A stretch of DNA of 64,000 nucleotides from Paraspadella gotoi (Eukaryota; Chaetognatha), in the NCBI GenBank assembly GCA_051294375.1, contig CM119269.1, positions 1,897,601 through 1,961,600 of the forward strand, read 5' to 3'. Positions within the stretch are counted from its first letter, which is position 1, and every line of letters starts with the position of its first letter. This document shows, piece after piece, positions 1-9,968 of the stretch. Both the position numbers and the translations under genes were made by a program. The notes under the pieces were generated by a model that had not been told where the DNA came from, did not search any database, and saw nothing but the letters and a program-made list of their open reading frames with translations.

Positions 1-136
1 CGATGACGGCTAACAAAGAGACTTTAACGACGACGACAATGATGACGATGGCTAACAAAGAGACTTTAACGACGATGACGACGACGACGACGACGACGAC
101 GACTAACAAGGAGACGACGGCGTCGACGACGACATT
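1..136. repeat. GAC-rich imperfect tandem repeat
   Basis: Two to three imperfect copies of a unit beginning GCTAACAAAGAGACTTTAACG run into a pure GAC triplet tract. All frames are open only because of the triplet composition, and no gene is evident. The sequence runs into an assembly gap at 251. Confidence 0.75.
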
Positions 137-250
137 ATTCGAAAGTAGTAAATCCCTGTTTGATGAACGACGTCGGAGAAAGAATTCGGAAAGAAGTCGT
201 GGGTGCGGATGAGAGGGGGGGAGTAGGGGGGCGCGGAGCAACAACGGGAT

Positions 251-535
251 NNNNNNNNNNNNNNNNNNNNNNNNNNNNNNNNNNNNNNNNNNNNNNNNNN
301 NNNNNNNNNNNNNNNNNNNNNNNNNNNNNNNNNNNNNNNNNNNNNNNNNNNNNNNNNNNNNNNNNNNNNNNNNNNNNNNNNNNNNNNNNNNNNNNNNNNN
401 NNNNNNNNNNNNNNNNNNNNNNNNNNNNNNNNNNNNNNNNNNNNNNNNNNNNNNNNNNNNNNNNNNNNNNNNNNNNNNNNNNNNNNNNNNNNNNNNNNNN
501 NNNNNNNNNNNNNNNNNNNNNNNNNNNNNNNNNNN
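251..535. other. assembly gap (285 N)
   Basis: An uninterrupted N-run of 285 positions. Open frames running through it are artefacts. Confidence 0.99.
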
Positions 536-959
536 ATTAGAAAGATCAATGAGCAATGCGATTCGTGACTCGCCGAGTGGGTTTTTTTTGGATTGAGGGT
601 ACGAAGGCAATGGACTCAATCACGCGAGAATTAGACTCACGACTTCGTCAGCTTATTATGAATCACTAATTATCTCATTATCCCGTAAGACTTTATGATA
701 GAGTTCTCACATATCAACCAGATTTCCTAGGAATCAAACTCGCGTAATTGAAAAAAAGGGAGCTGGAACAATGGGAGGAAATTTCGTCGAGGAGTCGAAA
801 AAAAAAAAGAGACAAAGTGAAAGGGGTGTTGAGGGGCGACAAAAAGCGAGGGGTGTTGAAGGGCGACGATTCTGCAAAGAAAAAAAAACGTGTGTGATAA
901 ATGGAAAACGGCTGAGTCTCGCTCTCTCTCCTTCGGGACTCGCTATTATGTTGTACGCT

Positions 960-1400
960 TTCATTCCTTTTGTCGTCGTCATCGTCATCGTCGTCATTCG
1001 CCATTTTTTTCGTCGTCGTCGTCGTCGTCAATACTATCTTCACATTCGTCGAGGATGTTGTCGAAGTCATTGTTGTAAATTTTGTCGTCGTTGTTGTCAT
1101 TTTTCAGTCGTCGTCGTTATCATCCTCTCTCTCGTTGTATTCGTCGTCGTCGTCTTCGTCGTCGTCGCAGTCATCTTTATTTTTATCACATTCGTCGCCC
1201 TCACCGTCGTCGTTTTAGTCGTCTTCGTCGCCCTCATCGTCGTCGTTTTCGTCGTCTTCGTCGCCCTCATCGTCGTCGTTTTCGTCGTCTTCGTCGCCCT
1301 CATCGTCGTCGTTTTCATCGTCTTCATCGTCGTCGTTTTCGTCGTCGTTTTCGTCGTCTTCGTCGCCCTCATCGTCGTCGTATTCGTCGTCTTTCTCGGC
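960..1400. repeat. GTC-rich micro/minisatellite
   Basis: A dense TCGTCG tract that develops higher-order units of about 33 bp (TTCGTCGCCCTCATCGTCG core), repeated at least three times between about 1,218 and 1,390. Long open frames on both strands are compositional. Confidence 0.8.
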
Positions 1401-1629
1401 GTCAGTTGCCTAATTTTCCCAAGAAAGACGAAGAACTGATTTATTTTCATTTTTCATTTTTTTCTCCTTTTTTTTTTGTCGCCACAAAGAAAAAGTTGAG
1501 CGGTGATTATTTCAAGCAAACTGACTTTTCTGGTGCTGCGCTGTTAACTTTCCCTTGTTTTAATGAGCATTTTGTTTTAAATAAAAAGAAGAGATTAAGT
1601 TAAATAATCTAGTGAGAGATTTTTAAACC

Positions 1630-1631
<2 letters not shown>

Positions 1632-1675
<44 letters not shown>

Positions 1676-1799
1676 TGAATTTGAATTTGAATTTATTCAA
1701 TGGGCTTTAGGCACAAAATAAAAAAGCTACATAATTCATTACATTTAAGTCTAAGAATTTAGACATTCATCATTAATTCTTTCCAATTTACACTTTTTG

Positions 1800-1861
<62 letters not shown>

Positions 1862-1871
1862 AGAGAGAAAG

Positions 1872-1911
<40 letters not shown>

Positions 1912-1952
1912 AGGAGAGCAGAAGGAGGGAGAGGAGAGAGAGCACATGGGAC

Positions 1953-1990
<38 letters not shown>
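1632..1990. repeat. (GA)n microsatellite cluster
   Basis: Three long GA tracts with AAG interruptions, separated by short unique sequence. From 1,990 to 2,960 there is AT-rich spacer with a second GA tract starting at about 2,973; no gene was supported there. Confidence 0.85.
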
Positions 1991-1993
<3 letters not shown>

Positions 1994-2972
1994 CACTCAG
2001 AAGATGAATTCTTTAAAGTTTTTTACCTTTTCACATTTTCGACGTTTTCAGAAAGCGTTTCTATCTTTCTGTTTTCGTTTCTTTCTCGCGTCTTTCTTTT
2101 TTAGTCTTTCCTCCTGTTCACATTATTTGGTCGCCATTCTCTCTTTCTCCGGACAGAAGAAAAACCGATAGAGACGAGCGATGATTGGAATGAGATCTGG
2201 CAACACTTCCTCGGGTCAAAGACTTGGAACGTGGGGTCGATTGTCGCGAGAAAATCGGAAGGGGAGAAGAAGGAACCGATATTAAGGGATGGAGAGATAG
2301 TAAAAGTGAAGATGGAAAGATGAGCTCACGCTTTTTTTAAATAGAAAGATAAAGCGGAAAAACGCAGAGCGAGAGAGATGAATTGTTAAAATTACTTACC
2401 AACCTGAGTGAGAACGAACGGTTTAGAGAGAATCTAACTTTTTTTGGTAAATTTACGTATCAGTTCACGGCCGACATTCGAAGAAAGACCTTCTGGGAGA
2501 ATAAGAGGACCTTTTTGATAATATTAAAAAACGATTATATTAAAAAAAATAATTATTTTGTAAAACCATTTACAATGTTTAATGTGTAATTCGGTATGGT
2601 TCCTAGATTTTCCACCTACTAAAATATAAAATTCGGCGCAAGACTTAACGTCGAGGCGTTTCCAGGCGAGTCACCGTAGACCAAGGTGAAAAATTAGTTA
2701 AGTGAGAGGCGGTAAAGAGGTGGGGCTGGGGCTGGGGCTAGGGCTGCGCCTTGTCTGTAGCGGGCGGGGCACAGTTATAGAAAAAAAAAGGAAATGGCGC
2801 CGCCTGGGAAATCAAAGGGTTAACCTGACGCCGAGGGAGAGAGAGAGAGACAACGCAAAAGACTTGGAAGGGAAATCACGGAGAGGCGTGGCCTGCTATT
2901 CCCGAAAGAGTAAACCTGTTAGTCACTGTCTGTGAGCAAAAGTGGAATTAGCTGGGAAATAAGCCCAAGTTT

Positions 2973-3006
2973 AGAGAGAGAGAGAGAGAGAGAAAGAGAA
3001 GAAAGA

Positions 3007-3038
<32 letters not shown>

Positions 3039-3121
3039 AAGAGAGGAGAGAAAGGAAGGAGAGAGAGAAGAAGAGAGAGGAGAGAAGAGAGAGAGAGAAA
3101 AGAGGGGAGAGAGAGAGAGAT
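2973..3121. repeat. interrupted (GA)n tract
   Basis: GA repeats with frequent AAAG and AGG interruptions. The stretch from 3,121 to 4,139 is AT-rich and holds no supported gene; its only pattern is a short ACTTTAA array at about 3,747-3,772. Similar CTTTAAA arrays recur at about 7,680-7,760. Confidence 0.8.
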
Positions 3122-4139
3122 GAAAAGACAGGCTAACCGCACACTTGCAAATGAGCTGGTCCCAAAGCTAATAAATAATTTAACTGACTCCCCTTCACCC
3201 ACAGGCTTTGCTGCAGAATCTAGAACTTCCTTCCGAAATACGTTGCCAAATTTTCCCGCATAATTTTTTTCTTCTTCTTATAATTTATCCTTCAGTTTTC
3301 TGTCTCATTTATATTTTAACCTATTTTTATTTATATTTGAATTTGAGTTCTTAACCTGAAATTGGCGACAATGGTATTTTAACCGATTTGAAAATTTATT
3401 TTTGAAAAATAACATTTAAAAGTCATAATCGTAATTTTTTTTTAGAATGCGTCCTACTAAAGTTAAACGTATAGATAGGATAAACCAGAACAGTTTATTG
3501 TTTTAATGTTAGTTCAAATTCAAATTACTTATACCTGCTAATACCTCTCTTCTTTTTCTCTCATCCTCCTCTTTTTCTCGACTCTTCGATTTGACTTCTC
3601 TATTTTTTTTTCTTTTTCTCCAAATTTAAATTACAAATTTCTTTTTGACGGAGAAAGAAAAGTAGCGCCCAAGTTTTCCTGGCTTCTTAGAACTCGAAAG
3701 TCAAAAATTCCTCATTGGCCGGAAGTTGGAAATCAGGGCTGCGAACTTTAAACTTTAAACTTTAAACTTTCCATAATTAACTTCGAACTGCAAATAATGA
3801 ACAAAAAACTCGCATTAGTGAAACTAAAAATGATGAACAAAGCGAGAACAAAAAAAAAATAAATAAACAGTCCGCGTTTGTTATTACGCTCATATTTTCA
3901 ATCTAACTTGTCACTAAACTCTTTTACGCTTACAGTTACACTCTGGTGACTCTTCCTTGAACGCTTCACTTCTTCATCCCCCAATAATCAGCGAATCTCG
4001 TTCCCTCGAAAGGAAATGAATCTCTGAACCTTCATTCAGACCACAACTCGCGTTTTAAGTTCACATTTAAATTCGCATTTTAAATACTCTTAATCGACGG
4101 AAGCAGCGAGGCCGATTCTTGGTTCCTTGGGCCGCCGCT

Positions 4140-4831
4140 TCAGCCGCAGCCGTCCGCCTCGACCGCCGCCGTAGAGCCGCCGCCGCCTTCGACCCGCTTC
4201 ACAAAAAATCGATTGTCGAAAACTCGGCCGTCCGAAACCACTTTTCCTCGGAAACAGTTTGAAATTCGGATCACCTAATGATAAGAACGTTTCCACGAAA
4301 CATCTCAAAACGTGCCAAGTCGTGCCCTCCATCCGCAATCCCCATTGCTCCCTTTTCCCTACCCGACCCGACCACAACCCCATCCCCGCCAGCCGACCTG
4401 CCGTTGCTTGGCCGCCCTGACGAGGTGCTTGAGGCTCCTGAAGTCATCGTCGTCGTCGGTTTTTGGCGGCGGACCGTAGACCATCCGGAGGAGCTTCTTG
4501 GTGCCTTGGACGCGGGCGGAGCGGCGTCGCTGCTCCCGCTCCGTCGCGCGCGTCATCTCTGTCGCGACGGCGTCTCTGGAGGAGATGGTGGATGGTGGAG
4601 GGTGGAGGGGGGGGTGGTGTGAGTTCGAGGCAAAGTGCAGCTCAAATAGCAGTGATTAAAACTGATTACGGCTCAAGCTGTTTTTACTGTTTTTACTTTT
4701 TAAATCAGAGATCCTCTCATCCGTTGTAATACATTATAGACATTAGTACTACACTTCTTCCATTTTTTTTCTTCAATGTTCTCATCCACGATTTCCATTC
4801 TCTCTCTCTCTCTCTCTCCCTCTCTTTCTCT

Positions 4832-4889
<58 letters not shown>

Positions 4890-5651
4890 GAAAATGTAAT
4901 TTAACCAAAAATGTCAAATTCGTCTATCATTAAGTATTATTTTGTATGATATGAAAAATATTTCATGGAATTTTTTTTCATTTAGCTTTAAAAATAAGTT
5001 ATTTTTATTGCGTGCCTAATTCTCCCTATCCAAATCAAAAACTCTCACACTCCCCACCACGCAACCCCACCACCCACCCACCCCTCCTCCACGACCCCCA
5101 CCCAATCCACCCAAAGCCAACCCAAAAGCAACCCCAAAAGTGCCCAACCTCCACCCAAAGCCAGCGTTAATCGCGCGGAAACTTATTTCGCTCCAAAATG
5201 ATTGGCGCTCGATTTTCGCACGAGTGACGCGCGTCAAAATACAGCGCCGTTTCTATGGCGACGGGCGAACGGCGTCGGCCGGCGCCGATACTCTGATTTT
5301 TACGATGTTTACCATCGCGACTGTCCGATTCTCATTGATTATTTCTTTTCTGTTTCGACTCTTTAATTTTTTATTGCTTTGGGTTTTTTGTCTCGTTTCT
5401 CTTTCCGGTCGTTTGTTCTTCTGACAGTCAATTACGACGCTTCTCTCTCTCTCTCCTCTCTCCTTCTCTCTCTCTCTCTCTCTCTCTCAAATCCATAGAA
5501 TACCATCTTTCATAATGACTCACTCGCTTCCGGGTTCGATGGGCGGCAGTTGGACTTTTTCCGAGCTTCGCTGCCCCTCGCGTTCGGGACCCTCCGGGGC
5601 CGTGGAGCCTCTTAGGGCCACCAACGTCGCCCCAGGCGTTTCAGGCAGCAT
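4140..5651 (-). CDS. unrecognised 146-residue protein, three exons
   Basis: I do not recognise this protein. Exons are 5651-5524, 4575-4398 and 4274-4140. The start ATG at 5651 sits in a strong GCCGCCGCATG context. Donor 1 is GTGAGT, acceptor 1 follows a long C/T tract ending CTCCAG, donor 2 is CAG|GTCGGC, and acceptor 2 is ATTAG. Phases close exactly (128+178+135 nt) to a TGA at 4140-4142. The N-terminal 43 residues are P/E/S-rich (VQLPPIEPGSE). The middle is basic, with TEREQRRRSARVQG, KKLLRMVYGPPPK, an acidic DDDDD run and LKHLVRAAKQRQ. The C-terminal exon reads ISNCFRGKVVSDGRVFDNRF and then a GGGGS-containing tail. No signal peptide or membrane segment is visible. Codons are rich in C/G at the third position, as in the nearby recognised genes. 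An internal ATG in exon 2 could start a shorter form. The gene model is an inference from splice and phase consistency. Confidence 0.5.
4800..4884. repeat. (CT)n tract inside intron 1 of the unrecognised gene
   Basis: CT dinucleotide repeats with a few interruptions. In minus-strand transcripts this would be a GA-rich tract. Confidence 0.85.
5040..5300. promoter_or_regulatory. C-rich tract and CpG-rich promoter-like segment
   Basis: Positions 5,050-5,150 are almost pure C/A on the plus strand, so G-rich on minus. The next 150 bases are CpG-dense and contain an inverted CCAAT box (ATTGG at 5201-5205) and GTTTCTATGGCGAC at 5249-5262, which resembles an RFX X-box. It lies in intron 1 of the minus-strand gene at 4140-5651, where it could serve an alternative start upstream of exon 2. 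Function is inferred only. Confidence 0.35.
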
Positions 5652-6057
5652 GCGGCGGCCGGAGGGAGAGACGGAGCGGAGAGGGCGTGGTTGTCGAACG
5701 AGTCAAAAAGGCGGTAAAAATTTAAAATGTTTTTGAGAATAAATAGTATTTATTACGTTGAGACATTTTTAATTAATCCGCGTTTATTCCTTCACGATGC
5801 TCCTTTGTTTTTTTCTATTTCGTCTTCTAGAGTTTAACTAAGTCAAATGTTGTTGACGCTCTCGCTGTGGTCGTCCCCTCCAGAAACCATAATAAAAAAA
5901 AAATACGATTGGAAAAAAATGGGGAAATGATAGCGGAAGGAAAAAAAATAAGGAAAAAAAGTGTCTTATCGAGTCGCGACAGTCGCGTCCAGCTGCAACT
6001 GAAAAAAAAATGCAGCAACGACGGAAAGATTTTTTTTTGCGCGGAAAAATCTGGAAA

Positions 6058-6173
6058 AAAGAAGAAGAAGAAGAAGAAGAAGAAGAAGAAGAAGAAGAAG
6101 AAGAAGAAGAAGAAGAAGAAGAAGAAGAAGAAGAAGAAGATGATGATTGATGATGATGATGATGATGATGATG

Positions 6174-6221
<48 letters not shown>

Positions 6222-6222
6222 G
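6058..6222. repeat. (GAA)n followed by (GAT)n triplet repeats
   Basis: About 27 consecutive GAA/AAG triplets change abruptly to GAT triplets with few interruptions. The tract is strictly purine/pyrimidine asymmetric in its first half. Long frames over it are artefacts of the triplets. The flanks at 5,740-6,057 and 6,223-6,417 are A-rich or GGC-rich low-complexity sequence with no gene seen. Confidence 0.9.
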
Positions 6223-6417
6223 GGAAGGTCGGAGTTGACCGTGGTAAGGCATTCGAGACGGAGGCGGTGGGGAGACTGAGGAAAAGGTAGCGGAGGCGGT
6301 GTCGGCGGAGGCGGTGGCGGAGGCGGTGGCGGTGGTGGAGGCTGGAGGTAGTTGAGAAAATATGCGACCCTCCCGATGAGAGAGAAAAAAAAAAATGGGG
6401 AAACGCAAATTCCGATT

Positions 6418-6860
6418 GATGGAAGACAACGGAAGACGATGACGACGAAGACGACGGAAGACGATGACGACGAAGATTGATGGAAGCCAACGGAAAGACG
6501 ATGACGACGAAGATTGATGGAAGCCAACGGAAGACGATGACGACGAAGATTGATGGAAGCCAACGGAAGACGATGACGACGAAGATTGATGGAAGCCAAC
6601 GGAAGACGATGACGACGAAGATTGATGGAAGCCAACGGAAGACGATGACGACGAAGATTGATGAGAAAGCCAACGGAAGACGATGACGACGAAGACTTGA
6701 TGAGAAGCCAACGGAAGACGATGACGACGAAGATTGATGAGAAGCCAACGGAAGACGATGACGACGAAGATTTGATGAGAAGCCAACGGAAGACGATGAC
6801 GACGAAGATTGATGAGAAGCCAACGGAAGACGATGACGAGACGAATGATTGATGGAAAGA
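6418..6860. repeat. 36-bp minisatellite, about 12 units
   Basis: Unit core is AAGCCAACGGAAGACGATGA followed by CGACGAAGATTGATGG, about 36 bp, with single-base length variants in the later units. Each unit carries its own GATGACGACGAAGA triplet-like core. Confidence 0.9.
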
Positions 6861-7039
6861 CAACGGAAGACGATGACGACGACGACGTCCATAACGATCA
6901 CGATGACGAAATGAAATAAAAGATCAGGATGACGAAAATAGTGACAAAGATGACAACAAAGAAAATGAAAAATAAAGAAATGAGTTCTGCAATGACAGCG
7001 CATGTCCAAAACTGTTAAGACAAAAATTTCAACCACGAT

Positions 7040-7042
7040 GTA

Positions 7043-7082
<40 letters not shown>

Positions 7083-7083
7083 T
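7040..7083. repeat. (GAC)n microsatellite
   Basis: Uninterrupted GAC triplets. Surrounding DNA is A/G-rich low complexity without a supported gene. Confidence 0.85.
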
Positions 7084-7254
7084 TGAACGCTTGAACCAAA
7101 TCGCCTGACAAGGTCGCTCCAATGACGGCGTCGAGAAAGGAGGAAGGAGGAAAAGGAGGAACATCGGAGGAAGTGGAAAGATAAACTGGAGGAAATATCA
7201 CGAAATAAAATGATAGAGAAAAAAAATAGGAAAATTGAAAAGAAACGGAGAGAG

Positions 7255-7505
7255 AGAAAAGGAGTAAAGAAGTTAGTAAAGGAATGGAGAAAATGGAGTA
7301 AAGGAAGTTAGGAAAGGAAGGGAGAAAAAGGAGTAAAGGAAGTTAGGAAAGGAAGGGAGAAAAAGGAGTAAAGGAAGTTAGGAAAGGAAGGGAGAAAATG
7401 GAGTAAAGGAAGTTAGGAAAGGAAGGAAGAAAATGGAGTAAAGGAAGTTAGGAAAGGAAGGGAGAAAATGGAGTAAAGGAAGTTAGGAAAGGAAGAGAGA
7501 AAAAG
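7255..7505. repeat. 35-bp purine-rich minisatellite, about 7 units
   Basis: Unit core is GAGTAAAGGAAGTTAGGAAA plus GGAAGGGAGAAAATG (about 35 bp). It is entirely purine-biased apart from TTA and TG. From 7,505 to 8,050 I see AT-rich spacer and CTTTAAA arrays, and no gene. Confidence 0.9.
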
Positions 7506-8059
7506 GAGATAGTATATCGAAAACTGAAATGTCGAGGGAATAAGAAAAGAAAGGAAAAGGAGAAAGAAAAGTTGGAATTATGATCTGGGGAATTTATCTC
7601 GGTTTTCGTCTCTTTGTGTGGATACAAAACATGAGGACGACTATTTCTTTTCTTTTTCTTTGATCAAACCCATAAGCAAACTTTAAAACTTTTAAACTTT
7701 CAACTTTCAACTTTCAAATTAAAACTTTAAACTTTAAACTTTAAACTCTAAACATTAAACTTTAAAACTTTCAATTGCGGTCAAACTCATAATCAAAATT
7801 ACTTTCCCCCCTTTTTTTTCATTTCTCAGAACGAAACTTCCGACGGGGAAATCGACGAAAAAATCCATTTCAAAACGTCAAAAGGTGAATCTCGCCTCAG
7901 AATCTGAGTCGAAAGTTTGTTTTAAAAAAATATCATATTTACACTTAAACCAGAAAAGGACATTGGCGACGTGAAAGACCACAAGCGAGTCTTCGATGCT
8001 TTGCTTCTTAAAAAAACTATTATCATACTCTCTTCGTTGACAGGTTTGAAACACACACA

Positions 8060-8166
<107 letters not shown>

Positions 8167-8433
8167 CTCATGATGCACAGAAAAAGACGTTTTTATAAAA
8201 CAATATCCCAGGTGCCGTGTTCGTTATATTTATTTTGCTTCGATGCTTTGTGACGAAGAGAGAAAACTTCAAACGGAGAGACCAAAACAACCTAAGGTAT
8301 TTTAATTTTTTTCCCGATTTCTGTCCAAATGACTTTAATCAATACCCACAAGGAAAACTATATTAAATTCTGCATCAAAAGATTTTCTTACAAATTGCCT
8401 ATTTCAAATCGAAATCCATATCAATTCTACAGA

Positions 8434-8690
8434 AAATTGTCTGCGCGGAGCCGCTGGGCGACGGATTCGTGCGGGCGCGGCGCCGCCGTGGCAGACTTAT
8501 GGCGGCACCGCCTTCGATCCTGCGGCGCCAATTGCTGCGGCTGGTGTAAGGGAAGCCCAAGATGCTGCACCGACGTCACCGCCGCCGCGACTGCGCGATC
8601 CGACTCTCCATCGATGATCTCTTGTTTGACGCTGAACGAAATCGAGGCTGAACCCTCGCTCCCAGATGCGCGACTCTTGAACGAAGAAGT
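8434..8690 (-). CDS. isolated coding-like exon, owner unknown
   Basis: A GC-rich island in AT-rich DNA is open on the minus strand from a good acceptor context (pyrimidine-rich, ending TTCTTCGTTCAAG) to a TAG near 8,434. The reading contains SFSVKQEIIDGES, which includes VKQE, matching the psi-K-x-E sumoylation consensus. A Q/R-rich tail follows (LHQPQQLAPQDRRRCRHK). It has no in-frame ATG, so it cannot stand alone. It lies 1.3 kb downstream of the last bmal exon on the same strand. Joining bmal exon 18 (phase 0) to it would give an alternative C-terminus; this is speculation. The plus strand is also open (8329-8718), so strand is uncertain. No gene was seen from 8,720 to 9,560. Confidence 0.25.
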
Positions 8691-9568
8691 TGACGAGGAC
8701 GAAAACGTCAACGTTTAAAAACCCGATTTAATTTTCTACGAATTGTCGAGATGAGATGAAATGTCATTTTAATTGGAAAAGTGATGAATTATTTCTTACA
8801 ATATTGTTGACTCGGGGTTAACATGCTTGTAAATTATATCAGGTTGATAATTTTCGCCGTTTTATCTCACAATATTTCCCATTTTTCTCTTTTAATTGTG
8901 ACATAATAAATTGAATTAAAATTGAGACCATACTAAAGGGTGCAATTGATTAATTAAAAAAAAATTGAATGAAGGTAATAAATAAAAAATCGGAATTTGG
9001 AACTAATTTTTATTACATTTTTTACTAATTTTCTAACTCAAAAATGTAATTTGGCAGCAATTATCGAGAATCATCGTCGGTGACGTAAATCTTTTGTATT
9101 TCTGATGAGCAAAATTCCAATTCTCTTAAATTTTCATACACACATGGTAATAAAAAACTACATTGCGCCATAAAAGGGACGAGGAAGGCATCATGAATAA
9201 AAGTACAATGAGGACTTAGGCAACGTGATAATTAATAAAATATCTAATTAAAAATACGAACAACGAATGGAAATTTATAAACTTTGACAAAAAAAAGCAA
9301 AAAAAAAGCACGGATTACGACATCTTTCAACGAATTTTTTTTTTTTCCGAATTAAAATGACAATGACTAGTAAGTTCTCTATCGACCGTTTTTTTGTTTA
9401 AAAAAAAAAATGCCCGTATCGGTTCTCAGTTCCAGTCGTCATAAATATCGATCTTGGCAAGAGGACGCTGGCGGAATTTCTCTAAAGAACTGAGCCCCTC
9501 CCACAGTCCGACTTTTTAAGCACCATTCGCGGCTTTAAAGGTTTTGAACGACTGACTGTGGAGAGATG

Positions 9569-9968
9569 AGAGGGAGGAACTCAAGGTTGAAAAAGAGGAT
9601 TGCCAAGAAAGACTTCACATCGTCCAGGGAGGAACTCAGGGATGAGAAAGAGGATTGCCAAGAAAGACTTCACATCGTCCAGGGAGGAACTCAGGGATGA
9701 GAAAGAGGATTGCCAAGAAAGACTTCACATCGTCCAGGGAGGAACTCAGGGATGAGAAAGAGGATTGCCAAGAAAGACTTCACATCGTCCAGGGAGGAAC
9801 TCAGGGATGAGAAAGAGGATTGCCAAGAAAGACTTCACATCGTCCAGGGAGGAACTCAGGGATGAGAAAGAGGATTGCCAAGAAAGACTTCACATCGTCC
9901 AGGGAGGAACTCAGGGATGAGAAAGAGGATTGCCAAGAAAGACTTCACAATGTGATGTGAAGTGAAGT
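9569..9968. repeat. 55-bp tandem repeat, seven units, abutting the bmal stop codon
   Basis: Units begin at 9596, 9651, 9706, 9761, 9816, 9871 and 9926, an exact 55-bp period. Units are nearly identical. The segment TTCACATCGTCCAGGG present in each unit is the reverse complement of the last bmal codons plus stop, so the array contains copies of the end of the coding sequence and would form the bmal 3' UTR. Confidence 0.95.

Noticed and set aside
103-549. Open frames running through N-runs (also at 44,199-45,621 and 48,505-48,838)
   Set aside because: They consist mostly of undetermined residues across assembly gaps.
5827-7201. Very long minus-strand frames rich in S, H and V
   Set aside because: They are translations of GAA, GAT and 36-bp repeats; all three frames are open, which is a property of the triplets.
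9596-9960. CRISPR-like array
   Set aside because: The 55-bp units are contiguous with no spacers, and the genome is eukaryotic.
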